The notes: a model not told the origin generated them from the sequence alone. Shown: positions 20,119-29,077, counted from the first letter of the stretch. The stretch is DNA of 64,000 bases from Streptomyces venezuelae (GCF_008642275.1 NZ_CP029189.1:5244501-5308500); one strand, 5' to 3'. Made by a program: numbers and translations.

Positions 20119-22328
20119 TCCGATTCCTTGGTGAGCTGGGACCAGTCGGTGACGACGGGGACGAGTTCGCATTGTGCCCACAGGGGCAACTGGTCGCGGT
20201 GGTGGGGCGAGCCGGTGACGCCGTCCGCGCCCAGCGGGACCGCCCACAGGCTGTCCTCGCGGCGGGCGAGGTCCCAGACGTAACGGGCCGCCGATGCACG
20301 GGCGGTGAGGTCGGTGAAGCCGGGAACGGTGGAGGTGGCGTTCACGCAGTCGTGGTCGCCGCCGAGTCCGGGCCACTCCGTGGCCTCCAGGTCGGGCACG
20401 GCCTGCCACGGGGTGAGGCGGTGGACCTCCGACCAGGGCGTGTCGGGGGTGCCGGCCGAGGCCGTCTCCTCCAGGGCGGCGCGGACGTGCACCGCCCGGT
20501 CGAGGCCGGGGACGAGGGAGGTGGTGAGCAGGCCTTCGAGGGCGTAGCCGATCTTCGGGACCAGGTATAGCCAGGGGTGGAACACGGCCGGGCCGGGGGG
20601 CGTCCCCCACAGGCCCTCGAAGACGGGGTCGGCGGCGAAGCGGCGTACGGTCGCGCTGCGGAACGCCGAGAAGACGGTGGCGTCGGTGCTGTCGGCCGCC
20701 ATGTGCCGGTCCCATGCCAGCAGCCGGGTGCGCAGGGCCTGCGCGGCCGGCGTCAGGTCCTCGAAGCCCGGCAGCAGCGCGAGCAGGGGCGCGGCCGAGG
20801 CCAGGTGCGTGTCCCGGTGTACGTCGGCCATCGCCTTCGGGGACCAGTCGGCGGAGCCGCTGAGCAGCTCACGGATGCGGTTGGCGCGGTGCGGGGGCGC
20901 GAACTCCACGCCGAGGGGGGAGGCGATCCCGCGCGCGTTGGCCATCACGGCGAAGCCCTGCACCGGTTCCGCGGGGGTCGGGGCCCAGCCCTGCCAGGCG
21001 TGCTGCGGGTCCCAGGCGGGCACGGGGCGCAGCCGGTTGGTGCGGTGGCGCAGCGGTACGGCGCCCGCGACGCGGTGCAGCAGGCCGCCCGCGGTGTCGG
21101 CGGCGTGGACGACGTTGACCGGCTCGGCCCAGCGGTCGAAGGCGCGGTCGATGTCGGCGACGGTGCGGGCGCGCAGCAGTGCGGGGAGGGCGGCGAAGCC
21201 GAGGTCCAGGCGGACCCGCGGCGGGTAGCGCAGGGAGAGGGTCTGGGCGCTGCCGTCGGCGTGCGCCCCGGCGTCGGGGTGGGCACCGGGGTCGCCGTCC
21301 GCGTGGACGATCACGGGACCGCGGGGGGTCTCCAGGATCTCCACCTCGACGTCGTCGGCGCCGGACACCGTGATGGTCTCGGTGTGACGGGAGACGGGTT
21401 CCCAGGCGCCGTCCGCGCCGAGGGCCTCCACGGCGCCGCCGTCACCGCGGCGCAACTGCTCGACGTACAGGTCCTGGTAGTCGGACATGGCGTTGGTGAT
21501 CGCCCAGGCGGCGGTTCCGGTGTGTCCGAAGTGGCCGAGGCCGGGGACGCCGGGCACGGCGAGGCCCAGCACGTCGTATTCGGGGCAGGCCAGACGTATC
21601 TGCTGGTAGACGCCCGGGTCCTCGATGAAGCGGTGCGGGTCGCCCGCGATGATCGCCGAGCCGGTGGTGGTGCGGTCGCCCGGCACCAGCCAGCCGTTGC
21701 TGCCGGCCGTGCCGGGGCCGTCGGTGGCGAAGAGGGTGACCGCGTCGTCGCCGAGGGCGCGGGCCACGCGCTCGCGCCACAGCTTGGTGGCGAAACCGGC
21801 GAACAGGATGTGCGTGGCGATCCAGATGGCCAGCGGTACCCACGGTTCCCAGGGGGTGGGGGTCAGGCCCGTGCGCGCGAAGCGTTCGTCACGGGCGGCG
21901 CCGGCGGCGAGCCCGTCGTTGACGCCGTCCACGTACGCGCGCACCCAGGCGGCGGTGCCGGGGTCGTCGGCCTCCATGGCCTCGAAGCAGCGGCGGGCCG
22001 TGTCGGCCAGCCGGGACTGGCGGGCGAAGCGGTCCCAGGTGACGGCGTCCGCACCGAGGAAGGAGGCGCTGGAGCCCTCGGAGCGGTGCCGTTCGACCTC
22101 CAGCTGCCAGGCGCGGTCGAAGGCGGTGACGCGGCCCTGGGCGTGGACGAGCCGGAGTTCGTCGGATGCGCGCAGGTGGGGAATGCCCCACTGGTCGCGG
22201 AAGACACCGTAGGATTCCGGGGTCTCCACGGGTGTCTCCGCGGGCGTGCCCAGGGAGGGCTCGTCCCGGTTCGTTCCGGACGGCCGGGCGTCGCCGCCCG
22301 CGCTGCTGGCACTGCTCACACTGCTCAC
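20115..22328 (-). CDS. Penicillin-acylase-family N-terminal-nucleophile hydrolase
   Basis: 737 aa from GTG 22328 after GGGGAAG. Ntn-hydrolase of the penicillin G/AHL acylase family: RDQWGIPHLRA near residue 45, the spacer peptide leading to GSNGW with nucleophile Ser 210, then GDPHR and LGLAVPGVPGLGHFGHTG. Autocleavage before Ser 210 would give the alpha and beta chains. Unlike most relatives it has no visible signal peptide or lipobox; the N-terminus is Ser/Gly/Thr-rich, so it is probably cytoplasmic. It is driven from the divergent iron-box promoter and coupled to the acetyltransferase. Acylases of this family occur beside some desferrioxamine clusters; a role in trimming or exchanging the acyl cap of a siderophore is inference. 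Confidence 0.88.
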   Translation of the reverse strand: MSSVSSASSAGGDARPSGTNRDEPSLGTPAETPVETPESYGVFRDQWGIPHLRASDELRLVHAQGRVTAFDRAWQLEVERHRSEGSSASFLGADAVTWDRFARQSRLADTARRCFEAMEADDPGTAAWVRAYVDGVNDGLAAGAARDERFARTGLTPTPWEPWVPLAIWIATHILFAGFATKLWRERVARALGDDAVTLFATDGPGTAGSNGWLVPGDRTTTGSAIIAGDPHRFIEDPGVYQQIRLACPEYDVLGLAVPGVPGLGHFGHTGTAAWAITNAMSDYQDLYVEQLRRGDGGAVEALGADGAWEPVSRHTETITVSGADDVEVEILETPRGPVIVHADGDPGAHPDAGAHADGSAQTLSLRYPPRVRLDLGFAALPALLRARTVADIDRAFDRWAEPVNVVHAADTAGGLLHRVAGAVPLRHRTNRLRPVPAWDPQHAWQGWAPTPAEPVQGFAVMANARGIASPLGVEFAPPHRANRIRELLSGSADWSPKAMADVHRDTHLASAAPLLALLPGFEDLTPAAQALRTRLLAWDRHMAADSTDATVFSAFRSATVRRFAADPVFEGLWGTPPGPAVFHPWLYLVPKIGYALEGLLTTSLVPGLDRAVHVRAALEETASAGTPDTPWSEVHRLTPWQAVPDLEATEWPGLGGDHDCVNATSTVPGFTDLTARASAARYVWDLARREDSLWAVPLGADGVTGSPHHRDQLPLWAQCELVPVVTDWSQLTKESE

Positions 22329-22347
22329 ACTCTTCCCCGACGTGCGT

Positions 22348-22366
22348 TTAGGTTAGGCTGACCTAA
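22348..22366. promoter_or_regulatory. Iron box (DmdR/IdeR-type operator)
   Basis: TTAGGTTAGGCTGACCTAA differs at one position from the Streptomyces DmdR1 iron-box consensus (TTAGGTTAGGCTCACCTAA). It sits between the divergent starts of the acylase (22328) and the siderophore-interacting protein (22396), with a TATAGG -10-like box at 22368-22373. Iron-loaded DtxR-family repressor should shut off both transcripts. Confidence 0.92.
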
Positions 22367-22395
22367 CTATAGGGGTGCCAGGGGAGGGGTTGGAC

Positions 22396-23130
22396 ATGGC
22401 TGTCGGCAAGGGCTGGGAGGGCGTGGTCCTCAAGCTCATGCGGGGCAAGGACTTCACGTTCACGGTCACGGGAGCGGAAGACCTGACGGAGAACTACCGC
22501 CGCGTGAGCTTCACGGACGGCGGGCTGCTCGCGGCCGCCGGTGAGTCGCTGCACCCGACGATGTGGGTACGCGTCTGGTTCCAGGGCGCGGGCAAGCCGC
22601 ACCAGCGGGCGTACACGCTGGTGGACCCGGATCCGCAAGCGGGCACGTTCAGCTTCGAGTTCGCCCTGCACGACGGGGTCGCCAGCGCCTGGGCGCGCGG
22701 TGCCAAGCCGGGTGACACGGTCGAGGCCACCGTCCAGGGCACCGGATTCACGGCCCCCGAGCCGGCTCCGGAACGCCTGCTCGTCATCGGGGACTCCGCG
22801 TCCCTCCCGGCGATCAACTCGCTGCTGGACACGTATCCCGAGACCCCGGCGACCATCTGGTTCGAGACGCAGCACGACTCGGACGAGCGGCTGCCGATGC
22901 GGGTGGAGCCGGGCCGGCACGACATCCGCCGGGTGCGGCGGGACGGTACGGCCCTGGCCGACCGGGTGCGTGCCGAGCTGCCCGAGCTGGCCGGGAACCC
23001 GGAGGCGGCGTACGTCTGGCTCGCCTGCGACACGGTGACGACGCGCGCGCTGACGGCGTACCTGCGCAAGGAACTCGCGCTGCCCAAGCAGCGGGTGAAC
23101 GCGCTGGGCTACTGGCGGCCGGTGGCCTGA
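22396..23130 (+). CDS. Siderophore-interacting protein (FAD-dependent ferric-siderophore reductase, ViuB-like)
   Basis: 244 aa from ATG 22396 after GGGGAGGGG. FAD-binding barrel with the flavin motif RAYTLVD (around 74-80), then an NAD(P)H-binding SIP domain with LLVIGDSASLPAI, TIWFETQHDSDE and WLACDTVTTRALTAYLRKEL, ending GYWRPVA as in the family. It reduces the iron of imported ferric siderophores in the cytoplasm. Expression is under the adjacent iron box. Confidence 0.93.
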   Translation: MAVGKGWEGVVLKLMRGKDFTFTVTGAEDLTENYRRVSFTDGGLLAAAGESLHPTMWVRVWFQGAGKPHQRAYTLVDPDPQAGTFSFEFALHDGVASAWARGAKPGDTVEATVQGTGFTAPEPAPERLLVIGDSASLPAINSLLDTYPETPATIWFETQHDSDERLPMRVEPGRHDIRRVRRDGTALADRVRAELPELAGNPEAAYVWLACDTVTTRALTAYLRKELALPKQRVNALGYWRPVA

Positions 23131-23223
23131 GCGGCCTGAGGCGAGCCGAGATCCGCGACCCGAGACCCGCGACCCTCGACCCGGGGCGGCCGGTTCGCTG
23201 CCTGCTGCCTGCTGCTCCCCGGC

Positions 23224-23257
23224 CGGCCCGTCCGGCACCGGTGGTGCGGACGGGCCG
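23224..23257. terminator. Bidirectional terminator between convergent genes
   Basis: CGGCCCGTCCG (23224-23234) pairs with CGGACGGGCCG (23247-23257), extended inside by CACC/GGTG. It lies between the stop of the siderophore-interacting protein and the convergent secreted protein. Confidence 0.7.
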
Positions 23258-23292
23258 CCGAGGTGGCCGGGCCGCGGAAGTGCTCGGGCCGG

Positions 23293-23565
23293 CTACTGGG
23301 CGGACACCTTGCAGGCGCTCACCGCGGTCCCGTTGGTCACACCGCCCTTGGTCAGCCCGCTCACGCACTGCTCCTGCTCACCGGAGTATCCGGCGGAGCA
23401 CGCCGAGCGGACGGATTCCGGGGCCTCGCCGCCCCGCAGCTCCCGTTCGACCTGGTTGATGCAGGCCGAGACGTCCGCGTGGGCGGCGGGAGCCGTGAAG
23501 GCCGCGCCACCGAGTACGAGGGTCAGGCCGCTGAGGACACCTGCGATACGGGTCGACGTGCGCAT
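23293..23565 (-). CDS. Small secreted 4-Cys protein
   Basis: 90 aa from ATG 23565 after GGAGAGCAGG. Signal peptide MRTSTRIAGVLSGLTLVLGG followed by AAFTAPAAHA, with cleavage likely after AHA. The mature part, about 60 residues, has four Cys (SACINQ, RSACSAG, EQCVSG, SACKVS), enough for two disulfides, and is otherwise hydrophilic. I do not recognise the family. Small secreted disulfide proteins in Streptomyces are often development or stress related; no specific role can be claimed. Confidence 0.8.
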   Translation of the reverse strand: MRTSTRIAGVLSGLTLVLGGAAFTAPAAHADVSACINQVERELRGGEAPESVRSACSAGYSGEQEQCVSGLTKGGVTNGTAVSACKVSAQ

Positions 23566-23773
23566 GGGACGCACCTGCTCTCCGGGATCATCGCGCGCCC
23601 CCGGCACCCGCAGGCGCCGGATCCACGCGGGAAGTGCGCCGAGCGTCCGTGGCCGGACTACGGCCAGCAGGGCCCGGGTCCCCGGCCCGGACCGGCTCGG
23701 CAGGGATACCCCTCCTCCGTCCGACGCTAGAGCAGCCCCCTGCCGCACGCACCCGCAGGAACCTTTCCCCCGG

Positions 23774-24274
23774 TCAGGCGCCGGTGGTGCCGTCGATCCC
23801 CTCGCGGAGGAAGTCGGCGTGGCCGTTGTGGCGGGCGTACTCGTGGATGAGGTGGAGCATCACCAGACGCAGCGAGGCCTCCTCCTTCCAGCTCGGCACG
23901 TACGCCGTCACGTCCAGGGACTCGGCCGCGGCCTCGATCCGGCGGGCGTGCGCAACCTCCGCCTGCCAGGCGGTGAACGCCTCGGCGCGGCTGGAGCCGG
24001 AGGCGTCGTAAGCGGCCTGGAAGTCGTGGGTGTCCGACCACAGGTGCGGAAGGTCCTCGCCGTCGACGACGCGGCGGAACCAGTGCCTCTCGACCTCGGC
24101 CATGTGCCGGACCAGCCCCAGCAGGGACAGCGTGGACGGGGGCATCGAGGCGAGGCGCAGCTGCTCGTCGGTGAGGTTCTCGCACTTCCAGGCGAGCGTG
24201 GCCCGGTGGTAGTCGAGGAAGGTCCGGAGGGTCTCGCGTTCGTCCCCGGTCAGGGGCGGGCTGATGCGTTCCAT
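23774..24274 (-). CDS. DinB/DUF664 family protein
   Basis: 166 aa from ATG 24274 (MERISPPLTGDERETLRTFLDYHRATLAWKC is the first helix region). DinB-like four-helix bundle with the three spaced metal-binding His: LVRHMAEVERHW and LHLIHEYARHNGHADFLRE, plus the TLSLLGLVRHM signature. Members include mycothiol-dependent transferases and many enzymes of unknown substrate. Located directly downstream of an acetyltransferase on the same strand, 56 bp away. Confidence 0.88.
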   Translation of the reverse strand: MERISPPLTGDERETLRTFLDYHRATLAWKCENLTDEQLRLASMPPSTLSLLGLVRHMAEVERHWFRRVVDGEDLPHLWSDTHDFQAAYDASGSSRAEAFTAWQAEVAHARRIEAAAESLDVTAYVPSWKEEASLRLVMLHLIHEYARHNGHADFLREGIDGTTGA

Positions 24275-24330
24275 GGCAGAGATCCTGCCCCGCAATCCAG
24301 GACCGGCACAGACCCGGACCCGCCCCGGTC

Positions 24331-25137
24331 CTACGCGGCGGTGCCGGTCCACACGTAGGGCACCGTCACCCCCAGGACCCCGAATCCCAGCCGCTCCAGG
24401 ATCGGCCGGCTGTCGTCCGTCGCGTCCACCTGCAGGTAGGTGACACCGAGCTCCGCCGCCAGGCGGGCGCGGTGGGCGACGAGCAGGCGGTAGATGCCCC
24501 GGCCGCGCCATTCGGGGAGCGTGCCGCCGCCCCACAGGCCCGCGAAGGCCAGACCCGGCTGCATCTCCATCCGGGCCGCGCTCACCGGGGTGTCGCCCGC
24601 CATCGCGAGGACCGCGGCGATCGTCTCCGGCTCCTCACGCAGCCTGCCGAGCAGCTGCTCCCGGACCCGCGGCCGCTCCGTCCCGAAGGCGCCCGCGTGG
24701 ACCCGCATCATCAGGTCGACACCGGCCTCGTCCGTCACCACCCGCAAGGTGATCCCCTCCGGGGGCTCCACCGGCAGCTTCGCGAGCTCGGACACCAGGC
24801 CCACCATCAGCGTCTCGGGCGGCTCCGGCACGAAGCCCGCCGCCCGCAGCCGGTCCCCGAGGTCGGCGGGCCGGTCGTAGTCGTACAGCTTCCACTCGAA
24901 CTCCGGACAGCCGCGGCCCGCGAAGAACGCCACCTGCGCCGCGATCTCCGCGTCCGCCGTCCCCTCGTCGAGGTCCGACCAGAGCACGCCGTTCCACCCG
25001 AGCGCGGGCGCGACGTGCCGTACGACGGCGCCCGCCCGCTCCACGCCCGCCGACGGGGCGTCCGCCCGGGCGCCCTCACGCACCTCGGCGTCGAAATGGG
25101 CGCGCACCTTCATCAGTTCATCAAGAGAGATCGTCAT
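24331..25137 (-). CDS. GNAT family N-acetyltransferase
   Basis: 268 aa from ATG 25137 (MTISLDELMKVRAHFDAEVR). The N-terminal half is an unassigned helical/strand region (EFEWKLYDYDRP), and the C-terminal half is a GNAT fold with the acetyl-CoA loop GTLPEWRGRGIYRLLVAHRA and the closing YLQVDATDDSRPILERLGF. Substrate unknown. Probably co-transcribed with the DinB gene downstream. Confidence 0.85.
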   Translation of the reverse strand: MTISLDELMKVRAHFDAEVREGARADAPSAGVERAGAVVRHVAPALGWNGVLWSDLDEGTADAEIAAQVAFFAGRGCPEFEWKLYDYDRPADLGDRLRAAGFVPEPPETLMVGLVSELAKLPVEPPEGITLRVVTDEAGVDLMMRVHAGAFGTERPRVREQLLGRLREEPETIAAVLAMAGDTPVSAARMEMQPGLAFAGLWGGGTLPEWRGRGIYRLLVAHRARLAAELGVTYLQVDATDDSRPILERLGFGVLGVTVPYVWTGTAA

Positions 25138-25179
25138 GGCCCCCAGATCACCAGTGCCGGGCGCGCGCCACAACTGCAT

Positions 25180-25191
25180 TAGCCTCACCCC
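25180..25191 (+). promoter_or_regulatory. Leaderless -10 box of the cupin gene
   Basis: TAGCCT at 25180-25185 lies six bases before the GTG start at 25192, so the transcript should begin at the start codon. The -35 is weak. Confidence 0.45.
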
Positions 25192-25608
25192 GTGAACCAC
25201 GACTCCACCATCTACACCGGTAAGGCCACCCCCGACGCGGCCGCGGACCGCGGCTGGCTCCTCGGCCACTTCAAGGACCCCTCCGATCCCCGCCACAGCG
25301 AGGACGTGGAGATCAAGTGGGGTGTCCACCCGAAGGGCGACGCACGGGAGCGGTGGGCGACCGCCGAGAAGCGCACCGCACTGCTGGTGCTGATCAGCGG
25401 ACGCTTCCGGCTGGAGTTCCCCGGGCGCACCGTCGTCCTCGCCGAGCAGGGGGACTACGTGCTCTGGGGGCGCGGTGTCGACCACTCCTGGTACGCGGAG
25501 GAGGACGCCGTCGTCCTCACCGTCCGCTGGCCCTCGATCCCGGGCTACCGCGTGGACGAGCCCGAAACCCGGCTGGAGGCCGGGTCTCCCGGCTGCCCCG
25601 CGCTGTGA
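25192..25608 (+). CDS. Cupin domain protein
   Basis: 138 aa from GTG 25192. A single beta-barrel region: VEIKWGVHPKGDARERWATAEKRTALLVLISGRFRLEFPGRTVVLAEQGDYVLWGRGVDHSWYAEEDAVVLTVRWPS has the GD(Y)VLWxxGxxH cupin motif 2 form. The metal ligands of motif 1 are largely missing, so an enzymatic role is uncertain. Divergent from the GNAT gene with 54 bp between starts. Confidence 0.82.
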   Translation: MNHDSTIYTGKATPDAAADRGWLLGHFKDPSDPRHSEDVEIKWGVHPKGDARERWATAEKRTALLVLISGRFRLEFPGRTVVLAEQGDYVLWGRGVDHSWYAEEDAVVLTVRWPSIPGYRVDEPETRLEAGSPGCPAL

Positions 25609-25789
25609 CGATGCCCACGAAACGGGCCAACGATCACGAAACGCTGAGATCGTGGAGGGTGTAGACCCTCTGCGCCGAGCCCTCCCGGGGTGATCCCCCA
25701 GGCCCCTCGGCCGGGCCTTCACGCGTTCATGCGTTCTTTGCGACGGGCTGCCTCCCGGTAAAGATCCGAACCACCAGGGAGCACGTCCG

Positions 25790-28039
25790 TTGGCTGTAAT
25801 CGCACGCTGGTGCATGCGCCACCGCCTCCTCACCGTACTCATCTGGCTGTTCGCGCTCGGCGGGACCGCGGCGGCCGCAGTGACCGCCGGGTCGGCGTTC
25901 TCCAACGACTACGAGGTCCCCGGCACCGAGTCCGGCAAGGCGAACGCCCTGCTGCGCGAGGCCTTCCACGGCCAGGGCGGCGACACCGACACCATCGTGT
26001 GGCGGGCCCCGGACCGGCAGAGCGTGCGCACCCCGGACATCGAGCAGCGCATGACCCGGGCACTGGAAGCCGTCGCCGGTCTCCCCGGTGTCGGATCGGT
26101 CGCCGGGCCCTACGGCCCCGCCCCCGAGAGCGCCGCACGGATCAGCCCCGACGGACGCACGGCGTACGCGGTCGTGACCTTCGACCGGCATGCCGACTCC
26201 GTACCCAAGGCCCAGGCCGCAGCGGTCGTCGACGCGGCGAAGAACCCCACCACCGAGGCCGGCGGCCTCCAGGTCGAGCTGGGCGGCCGTGCCATCCAGC
26301 TCACCGAGGCCCCCACCGCGCATCTCGCCGAGGTCATCGGCGTCGTCGTCGCGGCCCTGGTCCTCTTCCTCGCCTTCGGCTCGCTCGCCGCGAGCCTGCT
26401 GCCCATCGCGACCGCCCTGGTCAGCGTGGGCACCGCCTATTTCGGCATCACCCTGCTCGGGCACGCGATGCCGGTCGCCGACTTCGCCCCGATGCTCGGC
26501 ACCCTCATCGGCCTCGGCGTGGGCATCGACTACGCGCTGTTCATCGTCACCCGGCACCGCAAGGGCCTGGCGCGGGGCAGCACCGTCGAGGAGGCCGCCG
26601 CGAACGCCGTCGCCACCACCGGCCGGGCCGTCGTCTTCGCCGGTGCCACCGTCTGCATCGCCCTGCTCGGCATGCTGGTGCTGCGGCTGAACTTCCTGAA
26701 CGGCGTCGCGATAGCGGCGTCCGTGACCGTGGTCCTGACGGTCGCCGCCTCGGTCACCCTGCTGCCCGCCCTCCTCTCGTACATAGGCATGCGCGCCCTC
26801 TCGCGCCGCGAGCGCCGCAAGCTCGCCGCCGAGGGGCCGCGCCCCGAGCAGACCTCCGGCTTCGCGGCTCGCTGGTCCGGTCTCGTCGAGCGGCACCCCA
26901 AGCTGCTGGGTGCCCTCGCCACCGTGGTCATGCTGGTGCTGGCCCTGCCCACCCTCTACCTCCATCTGGGCACGTCCGACCAGGGCAACAACCCGGCCAC
27001 CTCCACCACCCGGCAGGCATACGACCTGCTGGCGGACGGCTTCGGACCCGGCACCAACGGTCCGCTGACCGTCGTCGCCCGGCTGGACGGCGCCGGCGAC
27101 CGGCTGGCCGCGGACCAGCTGGCGCAGGCACTGCGCACGACCGAGGGCGTGGCCTCCGCCGGCCCCGCCGTGCTCAACCACAGCGGCGACACCGCCGTCC
27201 TGACCGTCATACCGGACTCCGCGCCGCAGTCCCGGGCCACGAGCGACCTCGTCGACCGGCTCCGCCAGGACGTCATCCCGGCCGCCGGGCACGGCAACTC
27301 CATGGAGGTCCACGTCGGCGGAGTGACGGCCGCCTACGACGACTTCGCCGAGGTCATCATCGGGAAGCTGCCGCTCTTCGTCGGCGTCGTCATCGCCCTC
27401 GGCTGCGCGCTCCTCCTGCTGGCCTTCCGGTCCATCGGCATCCCGCTCAAGGCGGCCGCCATGAACGTCGCCGCCGTCGCCTCCTCCTTCGGCGTCGTGG
27501 TCGCGATCTTCCAATGGGGCTGGGGCAGCGAGCTCCTGGGCCTGGGCAGCGCAGGCCCCATCGAACCCTTCCTGCCCGTGATCATGGTGTCCGTCCTCTT
27601 CGGGCTGTCGATGGACTACCAGGTCTTCCTCGTCAGCCGGATGTACGAGGAGTGGCTGGAGACCGGCGACAACCGGCGGGCCGTGCGCGTGGGCCTCGCC
27701 GAGACCAGCCGGGTCATCAACTCGGCGGCCGTCATCATGATCTCCGTCTTCCTGGCGTTCGTGCTCAGCGGCGACCGGATCATCGCGATGTTCGGTATCG
27801 CGCTCGCCGCAGCCGTGGCCCTCGACGCCTTCGTGCTGCGCACGCTCCTCGTCCCGGCCCTGATGCACCTGCTCGGCGGAGCCAACTGGTGGCTGCCCGC
27901 CTGGCTCGACCGGCGCCTGCCCCGGATCAGCATCGAGCCGCCCGAACACCGCCCCCATGCGAGACTTCCGGAGCAGCGGCCCGCCGCGGACCTCACCACG
28001 AGCGAGGACGGCGCCGAGCCCGCCGCCCTCTCCCGGTGA
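25790..28039 (+). CDS. MMPL family RND-type exporter
   Basis: 749 aa from TTG 25790 after CCAGGGAG (ATG 25814 would shorten it by 8). Two repeats of one helix, a large outer loop and five helices. The paired proton-relay motifs Asp-Tyr are present in helix 4 (GVGIDYALFIVTRHR, near 243-257) and helix 10 (GLSMDYQVFLVSRMYEEW, near 605-620). MMPL proteins export lipids, siderophores or hydrophobic metabolites across the cytoplasmic membrane. No partner genes for a lipid pathway are nearby, so the cargo is unknown. Confidence 0.93.
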   Translation: MAVIARWCMRHRLLTVLIWLFALGGTAAAAVTAGSAFSNDYEVPGTESGKANALLREAFHGQGGDTDTIVWRAPDRQSVRTPDIEQRMTRALEAVAGLPGVGSVAGPYGPAPESAARISPDGRTAYAVVTFDRHADSVPKAQAAAVVDAAKNPTTEAGGLQVELGGRAIQLTEAPTAHLAEVIGVVVAALVLFLAFGSLAASLLPIATALVSVGTAYFGITLLGHAMPVADFAPMLGTLIGLGVGIDYALFIVTRHRKGLARGSTVEEAAANAVATTGRAVVFAGATVCIALLGMLVLRLNFLNGVAIAASVTVVLTVAASVTLLPALLSYIGMRALSRRERRKLAAEGPRPEQTSGFAARWSGLVERHPKLLGALATVVMLVLALPTLYLHLGTSDQGNNPATSTTRQAYDLLADGFGPGTNGPLTVVARLDGAGDRLAADQLAQALRTTEGVASAGPAVLNHSGDTAVLTVIPDSAPQSRATSDLVDRLRQDVIPAAGHGNSMEVHVGGVTAAYDDFAEVIIGKLPLFVGVVIALGCALLLLAFRSIGIPLKAAAMNVAAVASSFGVVVAIFQWGWGSELLGLGSAGPIEPFLPVIMVSVLFGLSMDYQVFLVSRMYEEWLETGDNRRAVRVGLAETSRVINSAAVIMISVFLAFVLSGDRIIAMFGIALAAAVALDAFVLRTLLVPALMHLLGGANWWLPAWLDRRLPRISIEPPEHRPHARLPEQRPAADLTTSEDGAEPAALSR

Positions 28040-28309
28040 TCCGGCCACCCGCACGCCCCGGAGTTCCCGGCTCACATCGAGCGCGGACGCGAGTTCATCA
28101 GCCAGTACGCCGGCTTCCCGGACCGGGCCACTGACCTCGATTCCACCCGGGCACTGCTCGCCAGGTACGCGGTGACGGCCCGGGAGGACGGCGCCCGGTC
28201 CTCCGGCATCCGGCTCGACGGCACCCTGGTCCTCCACCGCGGGGTCCGCGAGGACACCCAGATCCGGCCGATCCCCTCCCGCGAGTGGGCCGCGAACCGG
28301 TCCGCCTGA
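28040..28309 (+). pseudogene. Possible gene remnant in frame with the MMPL stop
   Basis: The same frame stays open for 89 codons after the MMPL stop and ends at TGA 28307-28309. The text looks protein-like rather than random GC-rich translation (HIERGREFISQYAGFPDR ... SGIRLDGTLVLHRGVRED ... IPSREWAANRSA). No good start codon or Shine-Dalgarno is seen; a GTG at 28172 would give only 45 aa. Either a decayed small gene, a lost C-terminal extension, or a short gene starting at an internal GTG. Confidence 0.35.
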
Positions 28310-28421
28310 GCCCGCTCCGGGCCCTGCCCGGGGCCGCCCGTCCGCGGGTTCCACCGCCGGGGGATCCCACCGCGGCCGGGGCCCGGGGATTCTCAGAGAA
28401 CTCTCAGACAGGACGCCTACG

Positions 28422-29021
28422 GTGCCCCGCATGGACACCACGAAGACCCCCGCCCCGAACGCCGCCGAGGCGGACACCACCCCGGCCGACCTCGAAAAGG
28501 CCGAGACCCCCCAGGCCGCCGGGGCCGAAGCCGACTCCGCGGTCACCGGCGAGGTCGCCGACACCGACCTGGGCGACGAGGCGTTCGCCGAGGACCCGGC
28601 CGAGGACGAGGAGCCGAGCCAGGTCGGATCGGCCGCCTTCGCGATCATCGCCGCGGGTCTCGGTGCCATCGCCCTCAGCGGCAGCTGGGTCGCGGGCATC
28701 GTGTCCGAGCGAGCCAGCCTCAACGCCCGGCTGGAGCTGACCCAGGCCGCCGACGCCAACGCGCAGATCGCCGCCCAGTTCGCCGACCCCTGGCACACCA
28801 CCGCGATGGTGAACGGCATCTTCTCCGCCCTCGCCCTGATCATCGCCATCTTCGTGCTGGCCCTTCCCGCCTTCAGCAGCCCCGAGCGCACCCTCCCCAC
28901 CTGGGTACGCTCCGTCTCCTGGGCGGGCATCGGACTGGGCGCCCTCGGCGTACTGCTCTTCGTCCTCATGTACTTCGACCTCCTCCTCGCCATTCCCAAG
29001 GCGGCCGGAGCGGGCGCCTAG
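28422..29021 (+). CDS. Membrane protein with acidic N-terminus
   Basis: 199 aa; GTG 28422 is favoured because AGGA lies eight bases upstream, although ATG 28431 is possible. The first 70 residues are disordered and rich in Ala, Glu, Asp and Thr (TPADLEKAETPQAAG; DLGDEAFAEDPAEDEE). Three helices follow: AFAIIAAGLGAIALSGSW, MVNGIFSALALIIAIFVLAL and GIGLGALGVLLFVLMYFDLL. The second part has a soluble stretch (ERASLNARLELTQAADANAQ). Family not recognised. Confidence 0.8.
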   Translation: MPRMDTTKTPAPNAAEADTTPADLEKAETPQAAGAEADSAVTGEVADTDLGDEAFAEDPAEDEEPSQVGSAAFAIIAAGLGAIALSGSWVAGIVSERASLNARLELTQAADANAQIAAQFADPWHTTAMVNGIFSALALIIAIFVLALPAFSSPERTLPTWVRSVSWAGIGLGALGVLLFVLMYFDLLLAIPKAAGAGA

Positions 29022-29026
29022 GTACT

Positions 29027-29077
29027 GCCTTAGGGCTTCACGGACTGGTCCGGGGCTTCTCGGCCCCGGACTAAGGC
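29027..29077 (+). terminator. Nested terminator after the membrane-protein gene
   Basis: Outer arms GCCTTAG (29027-29033) and CTAAGGC (29071-29077) enclose a 9-bp hairpin GTCCGGGGC-ttctcg-GCCCCGGAC (29048-29071). It begins six bases after the stop. Confidence 0.7.

Noticed and set aside
25727..28999. Long minus-strand open frame (about 1,090 codons) opposite the MMPL gene
   Set aside because: Composition is low-information and the MMPL gene on the other strand is certain.
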